This document shows positions 41,507 to 49,063 of a DNA stretch of 58,680 nucleotides, in pieces. The notes beneath the pieces are model-generated. The model ran no database searches. It was not told the origin of the DNA and worked only from the letters and a program-made list of their open reading frames with translations. The stretch is from Isosphaera sp. GTDB lineage: Bacteria > Planctomycetota > Planctomycetia > Gemmatales > Gemmataceae. Positions within the stretch are counted from its first letter, which is position 1. Each line of letters begins with the position of its first letter. The stretch lies in contig PNKH01000042.1 in NCBI GenBank assembly GCA_013822345.1, forward strand, positions 1-58,680, written 5' to 3'. A program made the translations under genes and the position numbers.

Positions 41507-42856
41507 CTACAGCGCCGCTCTCAGGGCGGCGGCCAGCCCGTCGATCTCGGCCCTCGTCCGCTTCTCCGTCACCGCCACCGACACGCACCCGGCCAGGTCC
41601 GGGTACCACCGCCCGAGCGGCAGGCCGGCGTGATACCCGGCCGCCCGCAGCTTCGCCAGCACCGCCGGCACGTCGCCGGGGAGCTTCAGCGCGAACTCCC
41701 GCGCGAACGGCGTCTTGAACCGCAGCGACACGCCCGGCACCTGGCACAGCACGTCCGCCGCGTAGTGCGCCTTCCGGACGCACAGCTCGGCCGTGTCGCG
41801 CAGCCCCAGCGGCCCGAGCGCGGTCAGGTGGACCGCCGCCCGCAGGGCCAGCAGCCCCTGGTTCGTGCAGATGTTGCTCGTCGCCTTCTCCCGCCGGATG
41901 TGCTGTTCCCGCGTCTGCAGCGTCAGCACCCAGCACCGCTTCCCGTTCCGGTCCGTCGTCTGCCCGACGAGCCGGCCGGGGATCTTCCGCACGTACTCGG
42001 CGTCCCCGCGGCAGGCGAGGATGCCGAGGTACGGGCCGCCGAACCCGAGCGGCACCCCCAGCCCCTGCCCCTCGGCCACGGCGATGTCCGCCCCGTAGTC
42101 GCCCGGCCGCTTCAGCACGCCCACCATCACCGGGTCGAAACTCGCCACGAACACCGCCCCGACCTTCCGGGCCGCGTCGCCGATCGCCTGCATCTCCTCC
42201 ATGTGACCGAAGAAGTTCGGCGACTGGGCGACGACCGCGACGGTCGAGTCGTTGGCGGCCGCCTTCACGTCGTCGGGGTTGAGGAACCCGTCCGGGGTCG
42301 GCAGGGTGCGGACGCGGCAGTTCAGGTTCGCGGCGAAGGTCTCGAGCGTCTGCCGGTACTCGGGGTGGACGCTCTCGGCGACGAGAACCTCGCCGGTCCG
42401 GCCGGTCACCCCGAGGGCCATCAGCACCGCCTCGGCGACGGCCGACCCGCCCTCGTACAGGCTGGCGTTCGCCACCTCCAGCCCGGTGAGCCGGCACATC
42501 AGCGTTTGGAACTCGAACACCGCCTGCAGGGTGCCCTGGCTCGCCTCCGCCTGGTACGGGGTGTACGCGGTGTAGAACTCGCTCCGCCCGGCGACCGCGT
42601 CCACCGCGCTCGGGATGAAGTGGTCGTACGCCCCGCCGCCGAGGAAGCAGACGGCCTCGGCCGCGGACGTGTTCCGGGCCGCGAGCCGCTCCAGGTGCCG
42701 CTGCAACTCCATCTCGCCGAGCGCCGCCGGGATGTCGAGCGGGCGGCCGAGCCGGAGGTCCGGCGGGATGTTGGCGAACAGGTCGTCGACCGACCCGACC
42801 CCGATCCGGGCGAGCATCGCGGCCCGGTCCTCAGGCGTGTTCAGGACGTAGGACAC
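41507..42856 (-). CDS. gcvPA: Glycine dehydrogenase (decarboxylating) subunit 1
   Basis: P-protein alpha half. 449 residues: YVLNTPEDRAAMLARIGVGS, CFLGGGAYDHFIP, FYTAYTPYQAEASQGTLQA, VAQSPNFFGHMEEM and EKATSNICTNQGLLALRA are family hallmarks. It pairs with GcvPB. The GTG at 42856 is the start: GAAGGAGG lies just upstream, whereas the ATG at 42877 would place that ribosome site inside the protein. It is separated from gcvH by palindrome B. Confidence 0.95.
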   Translation of the reverse strand: MSYVLNTPEDRAAMLARIGVGSVDDLFANIPPDLRLGRPLDIPAALGEMELQRHLERLAARNTSAAEAVCFLGGGAYDHFIPSAVDAVAGRSEFYTAYTPYQAEASQGTLQAVFEFQTLMCRLTGLEVANASLYEGGSAVAEAVLMALGVTGRTGEVLVAESVHPEYRQTLETFAANLNCRVRTLPTPDGFLNPDDVKAAANDSTVAVVAQSPNFFGHMEEMQAIGDAARKVGAVFVASFDPVMVGVLKRPGDYGADIAVAEGQGLGVPLGFGGPYLGILACRGDAEYVRKIPGRLVGQTTDRNGKRCWVLTLQTREQHIRREKATSNICTNQGLLALRAAVHLTALGPLGLRDTAELCVRKAHYAADVLCQVPGVSLRFKTPFAREFALKLPGDVPAVLAKLRAAGYHAGLPLGRWYPDLAGCVSVAVTEKRTRAEIDGLAAALRAAL

Positions 42857-42886
42857 GGGACCTCCTTCGGGGATCACTCGGCCGCC

Positions 42887-42960
42887 GGGCGAACCGCGAC
42901 CGTCAGGGAGCGGGTGTCTTTCTCCTCCGTCACCCGCTCCCTGACGGTCGCGGTTCGCCC
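42887..42960. repeat. Palindrome family B, copy 2, inside the gcv operon
   Basis: A 30-base perfect stem (42887-42916 with 42931-42960), identical in both arms to the one after queE at 22547-22617; the 14-base loop TCTTTCTCCTCCGT is different. It sits between gcvH and gcvPA. Confidence 0.93.
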
Positions 42961-42962
42961 GC

Positions 42963-43376
42963 TCAGTGGCCTTCGGACGCGAGTTGGGCGTCGTACTGCT
43001 CGGCCGTCAGCAGGTGGTCGAGGGTCGCGCCGGGGGCGAGCTTGATCCGCACCATCCAGCCCTTCCCGAACGGGTCGTCGTTCACCAGGCTCAGGTCGGC
43101 CGCCCGCCTCGTCGCCTTGTCGTCGACCAGCAGTTCGTTCCGTTCCACAACCGTGCCGGCGACCGGCGAGTTCACATCGGAGGTCGATTTCACCGACTCG
43201 ATCACCCCGAACGCCTGCCCGGCGGTCAGCACCTTGCCGACCGCCGGCAGCTCCAGGTACGTCGGCTCGGTCAGTTGCTCGACCGCGAACTTCGTCACCC
43301 CGACGGTGACCACGTCGCCGTCGAGTTTCGCCCACTCGTGGGTCGGCAGGTACCGTAGGTCGGACGGGTTCGACAT
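42963..43376 (-). CDS. gcvH: Glycine cleavage system H protein
   Basis: Lipoyl carrier of the glycine cleavage system. 137 residues. LRYLPTHEWAKLDGDVVTVG at the N-terminus, the lipoylated Lys63 in GVIESVKSTSDVNSPVAGTV, and GWMVRIKL near the end. Start: ATG at 43376 with GGGAG upstream. It lies between gcvT and gcvPA, with a palindromic element on each side (43398-43489 and 42887-42960), which may set different mRNA levels for the highly needed H protein. Confidence 0.96.
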   Translation of the reverse strand: MSNPSDLRYLPTHEWAKLDGDVVTVGVTKFAVEQLTEPTYLELPAVGKVLTAGQAFGVIESVKSTSDVNSPVAGTVVERNELLVDDKATRRAADLSLVNDDPFGKGWMVRIKLAPGATLDHLLTAEQYDAQLASEGH

Positions 43377-43397
43377 GGGGTTCTCCCGGTCGGTCGG

Positions 43398-43489
43398 GTA
43401 GGGTGGGCCGAGGCCGGCTTTGCGGCCGAGTCCCACCGGGGGTGCGGGATGGTGGGGCTCGGTCCGAAGCGGACCTCGGCCCACCCTAC
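43398..43489. repeat. Palindrome family C, copy 1, inside the gcv operon
   Basis: Ends GTAGGGTGGGCCGAGG.../...CCTCGGCCCACCCTAC with subterminal mini-hairpins (GGCCGGCTTTGCGGCC and GGTCCGAAGCGGACC). The TAG of the right end is the stop codon of gcvT (43488-43486). Related copies are at 45912 and 50331. Confidence 0.9.
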
Positions 43490-44571
43490 TTCTTTCGCTT
43501 GTAGAACGGCAGCGGGACGACGGTCGCGGCGAGGGTGGAGCCGCGGGCGTCGGCGTCGAGCGCGGTGCCGGGAGCCGACAGGTCCGGGCGGACGTAGGCC
43601 ATCGCCAGCGACTTGTCGACCCACGGGCAAAAGCTCCCGCTCGTGACCGTGCCGGCCGGCTTCCCGCCGGCGTCGGTCAGGGACGTTCCTTCGCGGGCGG
43701 CCCGCTTCCCCTCCACCTCCAGCCCAACCCGCACCGGCTTCGACCCGTGCGCGGCCGCCGCTTGGAGCGCCGCCCGGCCGACGAACTCGCCCTTGTCGAG
43801 CTTCACCGCCCAGCCGAGGCCGGCCCGGATCGGGTCGATCGTCTCGTTCAACTCATGCCCGTACAGCGGCATCGCCGCTTCGAGCCGCAGCGTGTCCCGC
43901 GCCCCGAGGCCGCACGGCACCGCACCGCGGCCGAGTAACTCTTCCCACAGCGGGACCGCCAGCTCGTTCGGGACGACCACCTCGAACCCGTCCTCGCCGG
44001 TGTACCCGGTCCGGCTCACGACGCACGGCCGGCCGCGGTAGGTGGTGCGGGCGGCGAAGTAGTACTTCAGGTGCGACACGTCGTCGGGGAACAGCCCGGA
44101 GACGAGCGGAACCGCGTTCGGCCCCTGCACCGCCACCATCGCGGTGTCGAAGGTCCGGTCGGTGACCGCGACCGCCAGCCCGGCCTGGTGCCGGCCGAGC
44201 CACGCCAGGATCTTCTCGCGGTTGCTGGCGTTCACCACGGCCGCGAACCCGTCCGGCCAGCGGTAGACGAGGACGTCGTCGAGGATCCCGCCGTCCTCGC
44301 GGCAGACCAGCCCGTACCGCACCTGCCCGTCCTTCATCGTGCCGACGGCGTTGGTGAAGACGGTTTCCAGCAACTTCAGGGCGTCGGGGCCGGCGAAGTC
44401 GACGCGGGCCATGTGGGAGATGTCGAACAGCCCGGCGGCGGTGCGGACGGCCCGGTGCTCGGCGGCGATCCCGGCGTACTGGACCGGCATGTCCCACCCG
44501 CCGAACGGCACCATCCGGGCCTTGTGCCCGAGGTGCCGGTCGTACAGCGGGGTGCGGAGGTTGGCGGACAT
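43486..44571 (-). CDS. gcvT: Glycine cleavage system T protein (aminomethyltransferase)
   Basis: Transfers the methylene group from aminomethyl-lipoyl-GcvH to tetrahydrofolate, releasing ammonia. 361 residues. TPLYDRHLGHKARMVPFGGWDMPVQY, GLFDISHMARVDFAG, RTGYTGEDGFEVVV and AAMPLYGHELNETIDPIRAGLGWAV are diagnostic. First gene of the minus-strand operon gcvT-gcvH-gcvPA-DUF4058-SMI1-gcvPB, read from the promoter at 44630-44658. Its TAG stop is supplied by the end of palindrome C. Confidence 0.96.
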   Translation of the reverse strand: MSANLRTPLYDRHLGHKARMVPFGGWDMPVQYAGIAAEHRAVRTAAGLFDISHMARVDFAGPDALKLLETVFTNAVGTMKDGQVRYGLVCREDGGILDDVLVYRWPDGFAAVVNASNREKILAWLGRHQAGLAVAVTDRTFDTAMVAVQGPNAVPLVSGLFPDDVSHLKYYFAARTTYRGRPCVVSRTGYTGEDGFEVVVPNELAVPLWEELLGRGAVPCGLGARDTLRLEAAMPLYGHELNETIDPIRAGLGWAVKLDKGEFVGRAALQAAAAHGSKPVRVGLEVEGKRAAREGTSLTDAGGKPAGTVTSGSFCPWVDKSLAMAYVRPDLSAPGTALDADARGSTLAATVVPLPFYKRKK

Positions 44572-44629
44572 GGGGGCGTCCGGGAACGGCGCGGGGGCCG
44601 GCCCCGACGCGGGACCGCCCCCCCGGCTT

Positions 44630-44658
44630 ATGGTAGCCCGCCCGGCGGGGATGTCCAA
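44630..44658 (-). promoter_or_regulatory. gcv operon promoter
   Basis: TTGGAC (44658-44653), a 17-base spacer and TACCAT (44635-44630), 59 bases before the gcvT ATG. I searched the leader for a glycine riboswitch and saw no aptamer. Confidence 0.6.
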
Positions 44659-44729
44659 CCGCCCCGGGTTGACCGGCGCCGGCGCCGCGGCTATCGGGCC
44701 CCCGAGTTCCACCGGTACGGGGGCGGGCC

Positions 44730-45905
44730 ATGAGCGTGCTGGCGCGGGCGGTGGTCGGGCTGCTGGCGACCCTGGGCGGCCCGGTCGCCCCGCCCGGGCC
44801 CGGGCTGGTGGCCGAGCTGGAGGTGCCGGCGACCGTGGCGATCGGGGAGCGGTTCACGGTCAAGTACCGGGTCCGCAACACCGGGGACTGCACCGTGGAC
44901 GGGCTGCGGGTGAACCTGGACTGCCCGCACTCACACTTCGGGAGCATCATCCAGCGCGAGGAGGAGATCTTCGATCTCGAGGACAACCGACTGCCCGCCG
45001 GCCGGGAGCGTGCGTTCACCCGCACCGAGTACGCCCGGGAGCCGGGGGAGGCGTGGGTCACGTTCACGGCGTACGGGGCGGGTGGGGTGACGGCGACGAC
45101 CCGGGCCAAGGTACGGGTGCTGGCCCCGAAGCTGGCGGTGAGGATCGCCGGACCGGTCGAACTCGGGGTGACGAAGTCCGCGACCTACACCGTGACCGTC
45201 ACCAACACCGGCGACGGGCCGGCGAGTGATGTCAAGGTGACCACCGAGCTGCCCGCGGAGTTCACAACGTACTGCACGTTCGTCGGCACCGGCCTTCCTC
45301 TCGGCTCTCACTTCCACGCCGGATCGGACCGGAGGACGACCGAAGAGCTGATGATCCCGGACGGCGTGTTGAAGCCGGGTGAGTCCCGGATGATGACGAT
45401 CTGGGCGCCGATGACCAGGCCCGGGGCAGTCGTCGTCAGGGCCGCCGCCGTCGAGAAGCGCGGGGCGAAGGCGGCCGCCGAGTGCCGGACGGTGGTCCGC
45501 GGCGTCCCCGGCATCCGCATGGAGTTGGCCGGTCCCGCCGGCCCGGTGAAGCGCGGCGGCGAGACCGTGTACGAGGTCAAGGTGGCGAACACCGGGACCG
45601 AGACCGCCCGGAACCTGCGGCTCGTTTGCGACCTCCCGCCGGGGATGACGCTGATCGAAGCCGCCGGACCGGTGAAGTACCTGGAGCGGGTCGGGGTCGA
45701 CTTCGGCCGCCCGGGGCCGGGGGCGACGGCGAGCACCGTCTCGTTCGAACCGGTGTGGGAACTCGGGCCGAAGACGGAGGCGGTGTTCAAGGTGCGGGTG
45801 AAGACCGGGGCCGCCGGCGACGCCCGGTTCAAGGCGTCGCTCACCAGCGACCACCTCGCCACCCCGGTGACCAAGGAGGAGTCGACGACGGTGTACCGGG
45901 ACTGA
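44730..45905 (+). CDS. Secreted DUF11-repeat protein
   Basis: 391 residues; signal peptide-like start (MSVLARAVVGLLATLGGPVA). Three immunoglobulin-like modules of the DUF11/CARDB type, each with the pattern VxNTG: FTVKYRVRNTGDCTVDGLRV, TYTVTVTNTGDGPASDVKVT and VYEVKVANTGTETARNLRLV, ending in EAVFKVRVKTG. Such modules occur in planctomycete and archaeal cell-surface proteins and may help build the envelope. No anchor is visible. Divergent from gcvT. Confidence 0.85.
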   Translation: MSVLARAVVGLLATLGGPVAPPGPGLVAELEVPATVAIGERFTVKYRVRNTGDCTVDGLRVNLDCPHSHFGSIIQREEEIFDLEDNRLPAGRERAFTRTEYAREPGEAWVTFTAYGAGGVTATTRAKVRVLAPKLAVRIAGPVELGVTKSATYTVTVTNTGDGPASDVKVTTELPAEFTTYCTFVGTGLPLGSHFHAGSDRRTTEELMIPDGVLKPGESRMMTIWAPMTRPGAVVVRAAAVEKRGAKAAAECRTVVRGVPGIRMELAGPAGPVKRGGETVYEVKVANTGTETARNLRLVCDLPPGMTLIEAAGPVKYLERVGVDFGRPGPGATASTVSFEPVWELGPKTEAVFKVRVKTGAAGDARFKASLTSDHLATPVTKEESTTVYRD

Positions 45906-45911
45906 CGCTGT

Positions 45912-46008
45912 GTAGGGTGGGCCGAGCCCGGCTCTGCGGGCGAGTCCCACCTCTTGTCGCGGGGGGTGGTGGGACTCGCCGGCGAAGCGCCGGCTCGGCC
46001 CACCCTAC
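45912..46008. repeat. Palindrome family C, copy 2
   Basis: GTAGGGTGGGCCGAGCCCGG... pairs with ...CCGGCTCGGCCCACCCTAC; between them GCGGGCGAGTCCCACC and GGTGGGACTCGCC pair as well. Between convergent genes. The right-end TAG is the stop of the minus-strand esterase (46007-46005). Confidence 0.92.
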
Positions 46009-47489
46009 TTCATCCGCTTCTCCATCGCGTCGAGCATCTCCTTCCGCGTCCACCCGCCGCTCGCGTGCCCCTTCCGCGCCTCGATCAGGATCGTCCCGTC
46101 GAACGCCGGGTCCTTCAGCCGCGCCGCCGCGTCCGCCAATCGGCGGACGGCCGCGTTCAGGAAGTAGTCGTCCGAGTCGCCCACCCAGATGTGAACCTTC
46201 CCGCCGGCCAGCTTCGGCCCCAGCTCCTTCCAGTTCGTCACCAGGTGCCGCTTCAGGTCGTACTTCCGCCAGTGGTCGAGGACGGTCTTGTCGATCGCCC
46301 CGGCCTTGTCCCACAGCGGCACCGGCAGCCCGTCCTTCCCCTTCGGGCCGTACACCGCGTTCCAGCTCGCCCAGTCCCGGCCGCCCAGCTCCCACCGCCC
46401 GCCGCGGCCCAACACGCCCTCCAGCCGGCACTCCCACCGCACCGTCGAGACGGTGTCGCCGTCGAGGGTGCGGGTGCCGGGGCGGTCGAACCCGAACCGG
46501 TTCACGTACATGTTCGGCTCGCTGTAGATGTCGGCCAGCTCGAACCGCTCGAACGTCACCGAGTCCGGGCACTGCGACCAGCAGCCGTTGAAGAAGTCGG
46601 GGTAGAACAGCTGCAGGGCGAGCGACACCCACCCGCCGGTGCTCCCGCCGCAGGTGAACCGCGCCTTCGGGTCGCCGACGCACCGGAACAGCTTCTCGAC
46701 GTGCGGGATCACCTCGGTGGTGAGCGCCGCCCCGTACGGGCCGTTGTTCGCCGAGTCGACCTGGTACGGGTCGCCGAACGGCCCGGCCCCGTCCGGCAGG
46801 ATCTGCACGAACCGCGGGTCCGGCCGGAGCCCGGCGGCGTGGGTGTACCGCGTCCCGAACCCGCCGACGTCCACGACCAGCCCGTACTTCTTGTCGGGCT
46901 CCTTGGCGAAGTCCGGCGGCAGCACCACCCCGACCCGGTACACCATCGGCCGGCCGTGGAAGTCGGACAACAGCTTCGACGGCAGGCTCAGGTACTTGTG
47001 GGTGGCGGTGTCCTTCGGCACGTCGTCGGGCTGGGTGCGGTCGAGCGTCAGCGTCACGTTGGTGCCGGCGGCCGGGTCGAGCTTCACCTTCACCGGCCGG
47101 CAGATGCGGTTCCCCGGGGCGAACGGCACGTTCAGGTCGCGGTTCGTGGCGAACACCGCCTGCACCGTGTACTCGCCGGCCGGCAGCTTCGCCAACCCGC
47201 CTTCGGGGAAGACGTCGGAAGCGGCGTCGAGGGTGACCGGCTTGTCCGCGGTGAGGGCGTCGGCGTCGGCGCCGAGGACGGGAAGCACCGGCGGCACGTA
47301 GTTGGTGAAGTCGGGCGCCCGCTTCGCCGGGCCGATGGCGACGAGCACCCGGCCGGACTCCGGCGGCTTCCCGACCTGGTCCGGGGCGAGCTTGACCTGG
47401 AAGGTGACGCCGGCGGGTCTGGCGGGAGGCTGCGGCAGGGCGGCGGCCGACGCGGCGAACAGGGCGGCGACCGCGGGCAGGCGAGTCAT
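46005..47489 (-). CDS. Secreted putative esterase (esterase D-like)
   Basis: 494 residues; signal peptide (MTRLPAVAALFAASAAALPQ). The N-terminal third is a beta-rich domain (VTFQVKLAPDQVGKPPESGR and onward). The C-terminal two thirds have an alpha/beta hydrolase fold of the esterase D/Fes type: KKYGLVVDVGGFGTRY, nucleophile elbow CGGSTGGWVSLAL, acid region HIWVGDSDDYFLN and the closing His in ARKGHASGGW. Probably hydrolyses an ester outside the cytosol; substrate unknown. A TACAAT box lies 43 bases upstream (47537-47532). The stop codon comes from palindrome C. Confidence 0.8.
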   Translation of the reverse strand: MTRLPAVAALFAASAAALPQPPARPAGVTFQVKLAPDQVGKPPESGRVLVAIGPAKRAPDFTNYVPPVLPVLGADADALTADKPVTLDAASDVFPEGGLAKLPAGEYTVQAVFATNRDLNVPFAPGNRICRPVKVKLDPAAGTNVTLTLDRTQPDDVPKDTATHKYLSLPSKLLSDFHGRPMVYRVGVVLPPDFAKEPDKKYGLVVDVGGFGTRYTHAAGLRPDPRFVQILPDGAGPFGDPYQVDSANNGPYGAALTTEVIPHVEKLFRCVGDPKARFTCGGSTGGWVSLALQLFYPDFFNGCWSQCPDSVTFERFELADIYSEPNMYVNRFGFDRPGTRTLDGDTVSTVRWECRLEGVLGRGGRWELGGRDWASWNAVYGPKGKDGLPVPLWDKAGAIDKTVLDHWRKYDLKRHLVTNWKELGPKLAGGKVHIWVGDSDDYFLNAAVRRLADAAARLKDPAFDGTILIEARKGHASGGWTRKEMLDAMEKRMK

Positions 47490-47575
47490 GTGCGAGACCC
47501 GGTGGGGCGGGGTGTCTCGAGAGGTGCGGGCATTGTAGCCGGGGAGCGGGGCATTACCGCGGGCCGTCGGACGCG

Positions 47576-47780
47576 GCCCCCTCACCCGGCCCGGCCGGCG
47601 TTGCCGGGCGGGCCGACCTCTCCCCCAAGTCTGGGGGAGAGGTGGGTGCTTCCGGTCTTCCGGGTAGGTCCCCAGTCGGGTGCGTTCGGAGGGGCCGCTC
47701 TAGCCACACCTCTCCCCCAAGTATGGGGGAGAGGTCGGGTCACCCCGCGCTTCGCGGGGCGGCCCGGGTGAGGGGGGAGC
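47576..47780. repeat. Pair of CTCTCCCCC palindromes with flanking inverted repeats
   Basis: The 320-base gap 47490-47809 holds no gene. 47616-47627/47632-47643 and 47708-47718/47725-47735 are two near-identical hairpins (ACCTCTCCCCCA and its complement, loops AGTC and AAGTAT). Outside them CCCCTCACCCGG (left) and CCGGGTGAGGGG (right) are inverted. This resembles the interspersed CTCACCC/CTCTCCCC repeats found in many GC-rich bacteria. Confidence 0.7.
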
Positions 47781-47809
47781 TACCGAGGCGGCCGGACGCG
47801 CGCCCCGGT

Positions 47810-48232
47810 CTACACCGCCACCCACTCCGCCTCCCGATACCCGGCCTCCGTCAGCCACCACGCCCGCACCGCCGGCCCGCCGCCGGCCAGGCCGACGATG
47901 ACGTGGACCACCGCCTCGCCGTAGGTGTTCCGCTCCACGTCGCGGCGGCTCGGCACGGGGTCGGAGGTCGGGTGCGAGTGGCACACCGCCAGCAGGTCCA
48001 GCCCGTCGTCGCGCATCCGGCGGAACGCCGCGAGCAGGTCCCGGGCGTCCGTCTCGTACTCGGTCGGGCTGTGAAGGGCGTTCGTGACCGGAAGCCACTC
48101 GGTCGCCGACCCGACGCCGCCCGCGACCACCCCCGCGAGCAGCCCGCAGCACTCGTTCGGCAGCTCCGCCCGGGCGCGGGCGACCACCCGGTCGAGCAGC
48201 GCGGCGGGGACGACGAGGCGGGTGAAGGTCAC
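47810..48232 (-). CDS. M67 family (JAMM) metallopeptidase
   Basis: 140 residues with a complete JAMM zinc site: Glu27 in PNECCGLL, then HSHP (His85, His87), Ser95 and Asp98 in SHPTSDPVPSRRDVE. Bacterial members such as Mec release sulfide or cysteine from thiocarboxylated sulfur-carrier proteins, or cleave ubiquitin-like tags. Start: GTG at 48232 with GGAGGG eight bases upstream. No ubiquitin-like or cysteine synthase gene is adjacent. Confidence 0.9.
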   Translation of the reverse strand: MTFTRLVVPAALLDRVVARARAELPNECCGLLAGVVAGGVGSATEWLPVTNALHSPTEYETDARDLLAAFRRMRDDGLDLLAVCHSHPTSDPVPSRRDVERNTYGEAVVHVIVGLAGGGPAVRAWWLTEAGYREAEWVAV

Positions 48233-48338
48233 CGGAAAAACCCTCCGCTACTGGCATTGGCAGGTCGCGCCCGGCGTGCGATTCTTCCGCCCCCGGTGTC
48301 GCCCGTCACCAACCGCCGGGACTCCCAGAGGACGTGTC

Positions 48339-48878
48339 ATGACGAGGTTCGCGGTGGCCGGGGTGGTGGCGGTCGTGCTGGCCGGGCCGGCGGCGGCCCA
48401 GGAACCCCCGAAGCCCCAGAAGGAGCACGACTGGCTGAAGCAGTTCGAGGGCGAGTGGGAGCTGGTGAACGAGATCACGACGGAGCCGGGGAAGCCGCCG
48501 GTCACCTGCAAGGGGACAGAGACCGTCCGGGTGCTCGGCGGCCTCTGGATCGTCGGCGAGATCAAGGGCGAGTTCATGGGCACCCCGATGACCGGGATCA
48601 TGACCGTCGGGTACGACGCCCAGAAGAAGAAGTACGTCGGCAGCTGGGTGTGCTCGATGTGCGACCAGATGAGCACGTACGTCGGGTCCGTGGACGCCGC
48701 CGGGAAGGTGCTGACCCTGGAGTGCGAGGGGCCGAGCCCGGAGACCGGGAAGACGGTCAAGATGAAGGACGTGGTCGAGTTCAAGGACAAGGACACCCGG
48801 GTGATGACCTCGTCGATGCTCGGCGAGGACGGGAAGTGGACCGTCTTCATGACCATGACCGCGAAGCGGAAGAAGTAG
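48339..48878 (+). CDS. Secreted DUF1579 protein
   Basis: 179 residues; signal peptide (MTRFAVAGVVAVVLAGPAAAQ). DUF1579 blocks: HDWLKQFEGEWEL, GTETVRVLGGLWIVGEIKGEF, MTGIMTVGYDAQKKKYVGSWV and DMSTYVG-type strand followed by EGPSPETGK. The family forms a lipocalin-like barrel of unknown role. The copper monooxygenase fusion at 12055-14409 carries a related domain at its C-terminus. Divergent from the M67 gene. Confidence 0.88.
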   Translation: MTRFAVAGVVAVVLAGPAAAQEPPKPQKEHDWLKQFEGEWELVNEITTEPGKPPVTCKGTETVRVLGGLWIVGEIKGEFMGTPMTGIMTVGYDAQKKKYVGSWVCSMCDQMSTYVGSVDAAGKVLTLECEGPSPETGKTVKMKDVVEFKDKDTRVMTSSMLGEDGKWTVFMTMTAKRKK

Positions 48879-48892
48879 CGGCCCGCGCCCGG

Positions 48893-48995
48893 CCGGCCCG
48901 GGGTTCACGCCCCGGGTCCAACCGCCCGGGGTTCTATTACCTGCCCACCCCTTCGGGGTTCAAGACACGGGTTGCAGCCCCGAAGGGGCGGCCTC
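48893..48995. repeat. CCCCTTCGGGG / GGGTTGCAGCCC palindromic repeat
   Basis: CCCCTTCGGGG (48948-48958) pairs with CCCCGAAGGGG (48978-48988), with ACGGGTTGCAG in the loop; just upstream CCCGGGGTTCACGCCCCGGG is a second hairpin. The whole 185-base gap before argG holds only this and a GGAGG ribosome site. Confidence 0.65.
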
Positions 48996-49063
48996 GCCCC
49001 CCGGACCGGGACTCGCCCACTACCATTCCGTAATCCTATCGGCACCGCCCGCCCGGAGGTGCC

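Noticed and set aside
44572-44729. Glycine riboswitch upstream of gcvT
   Set aside because: No tandem aptamer motifs are visible in the leader; only a promoter is seen.
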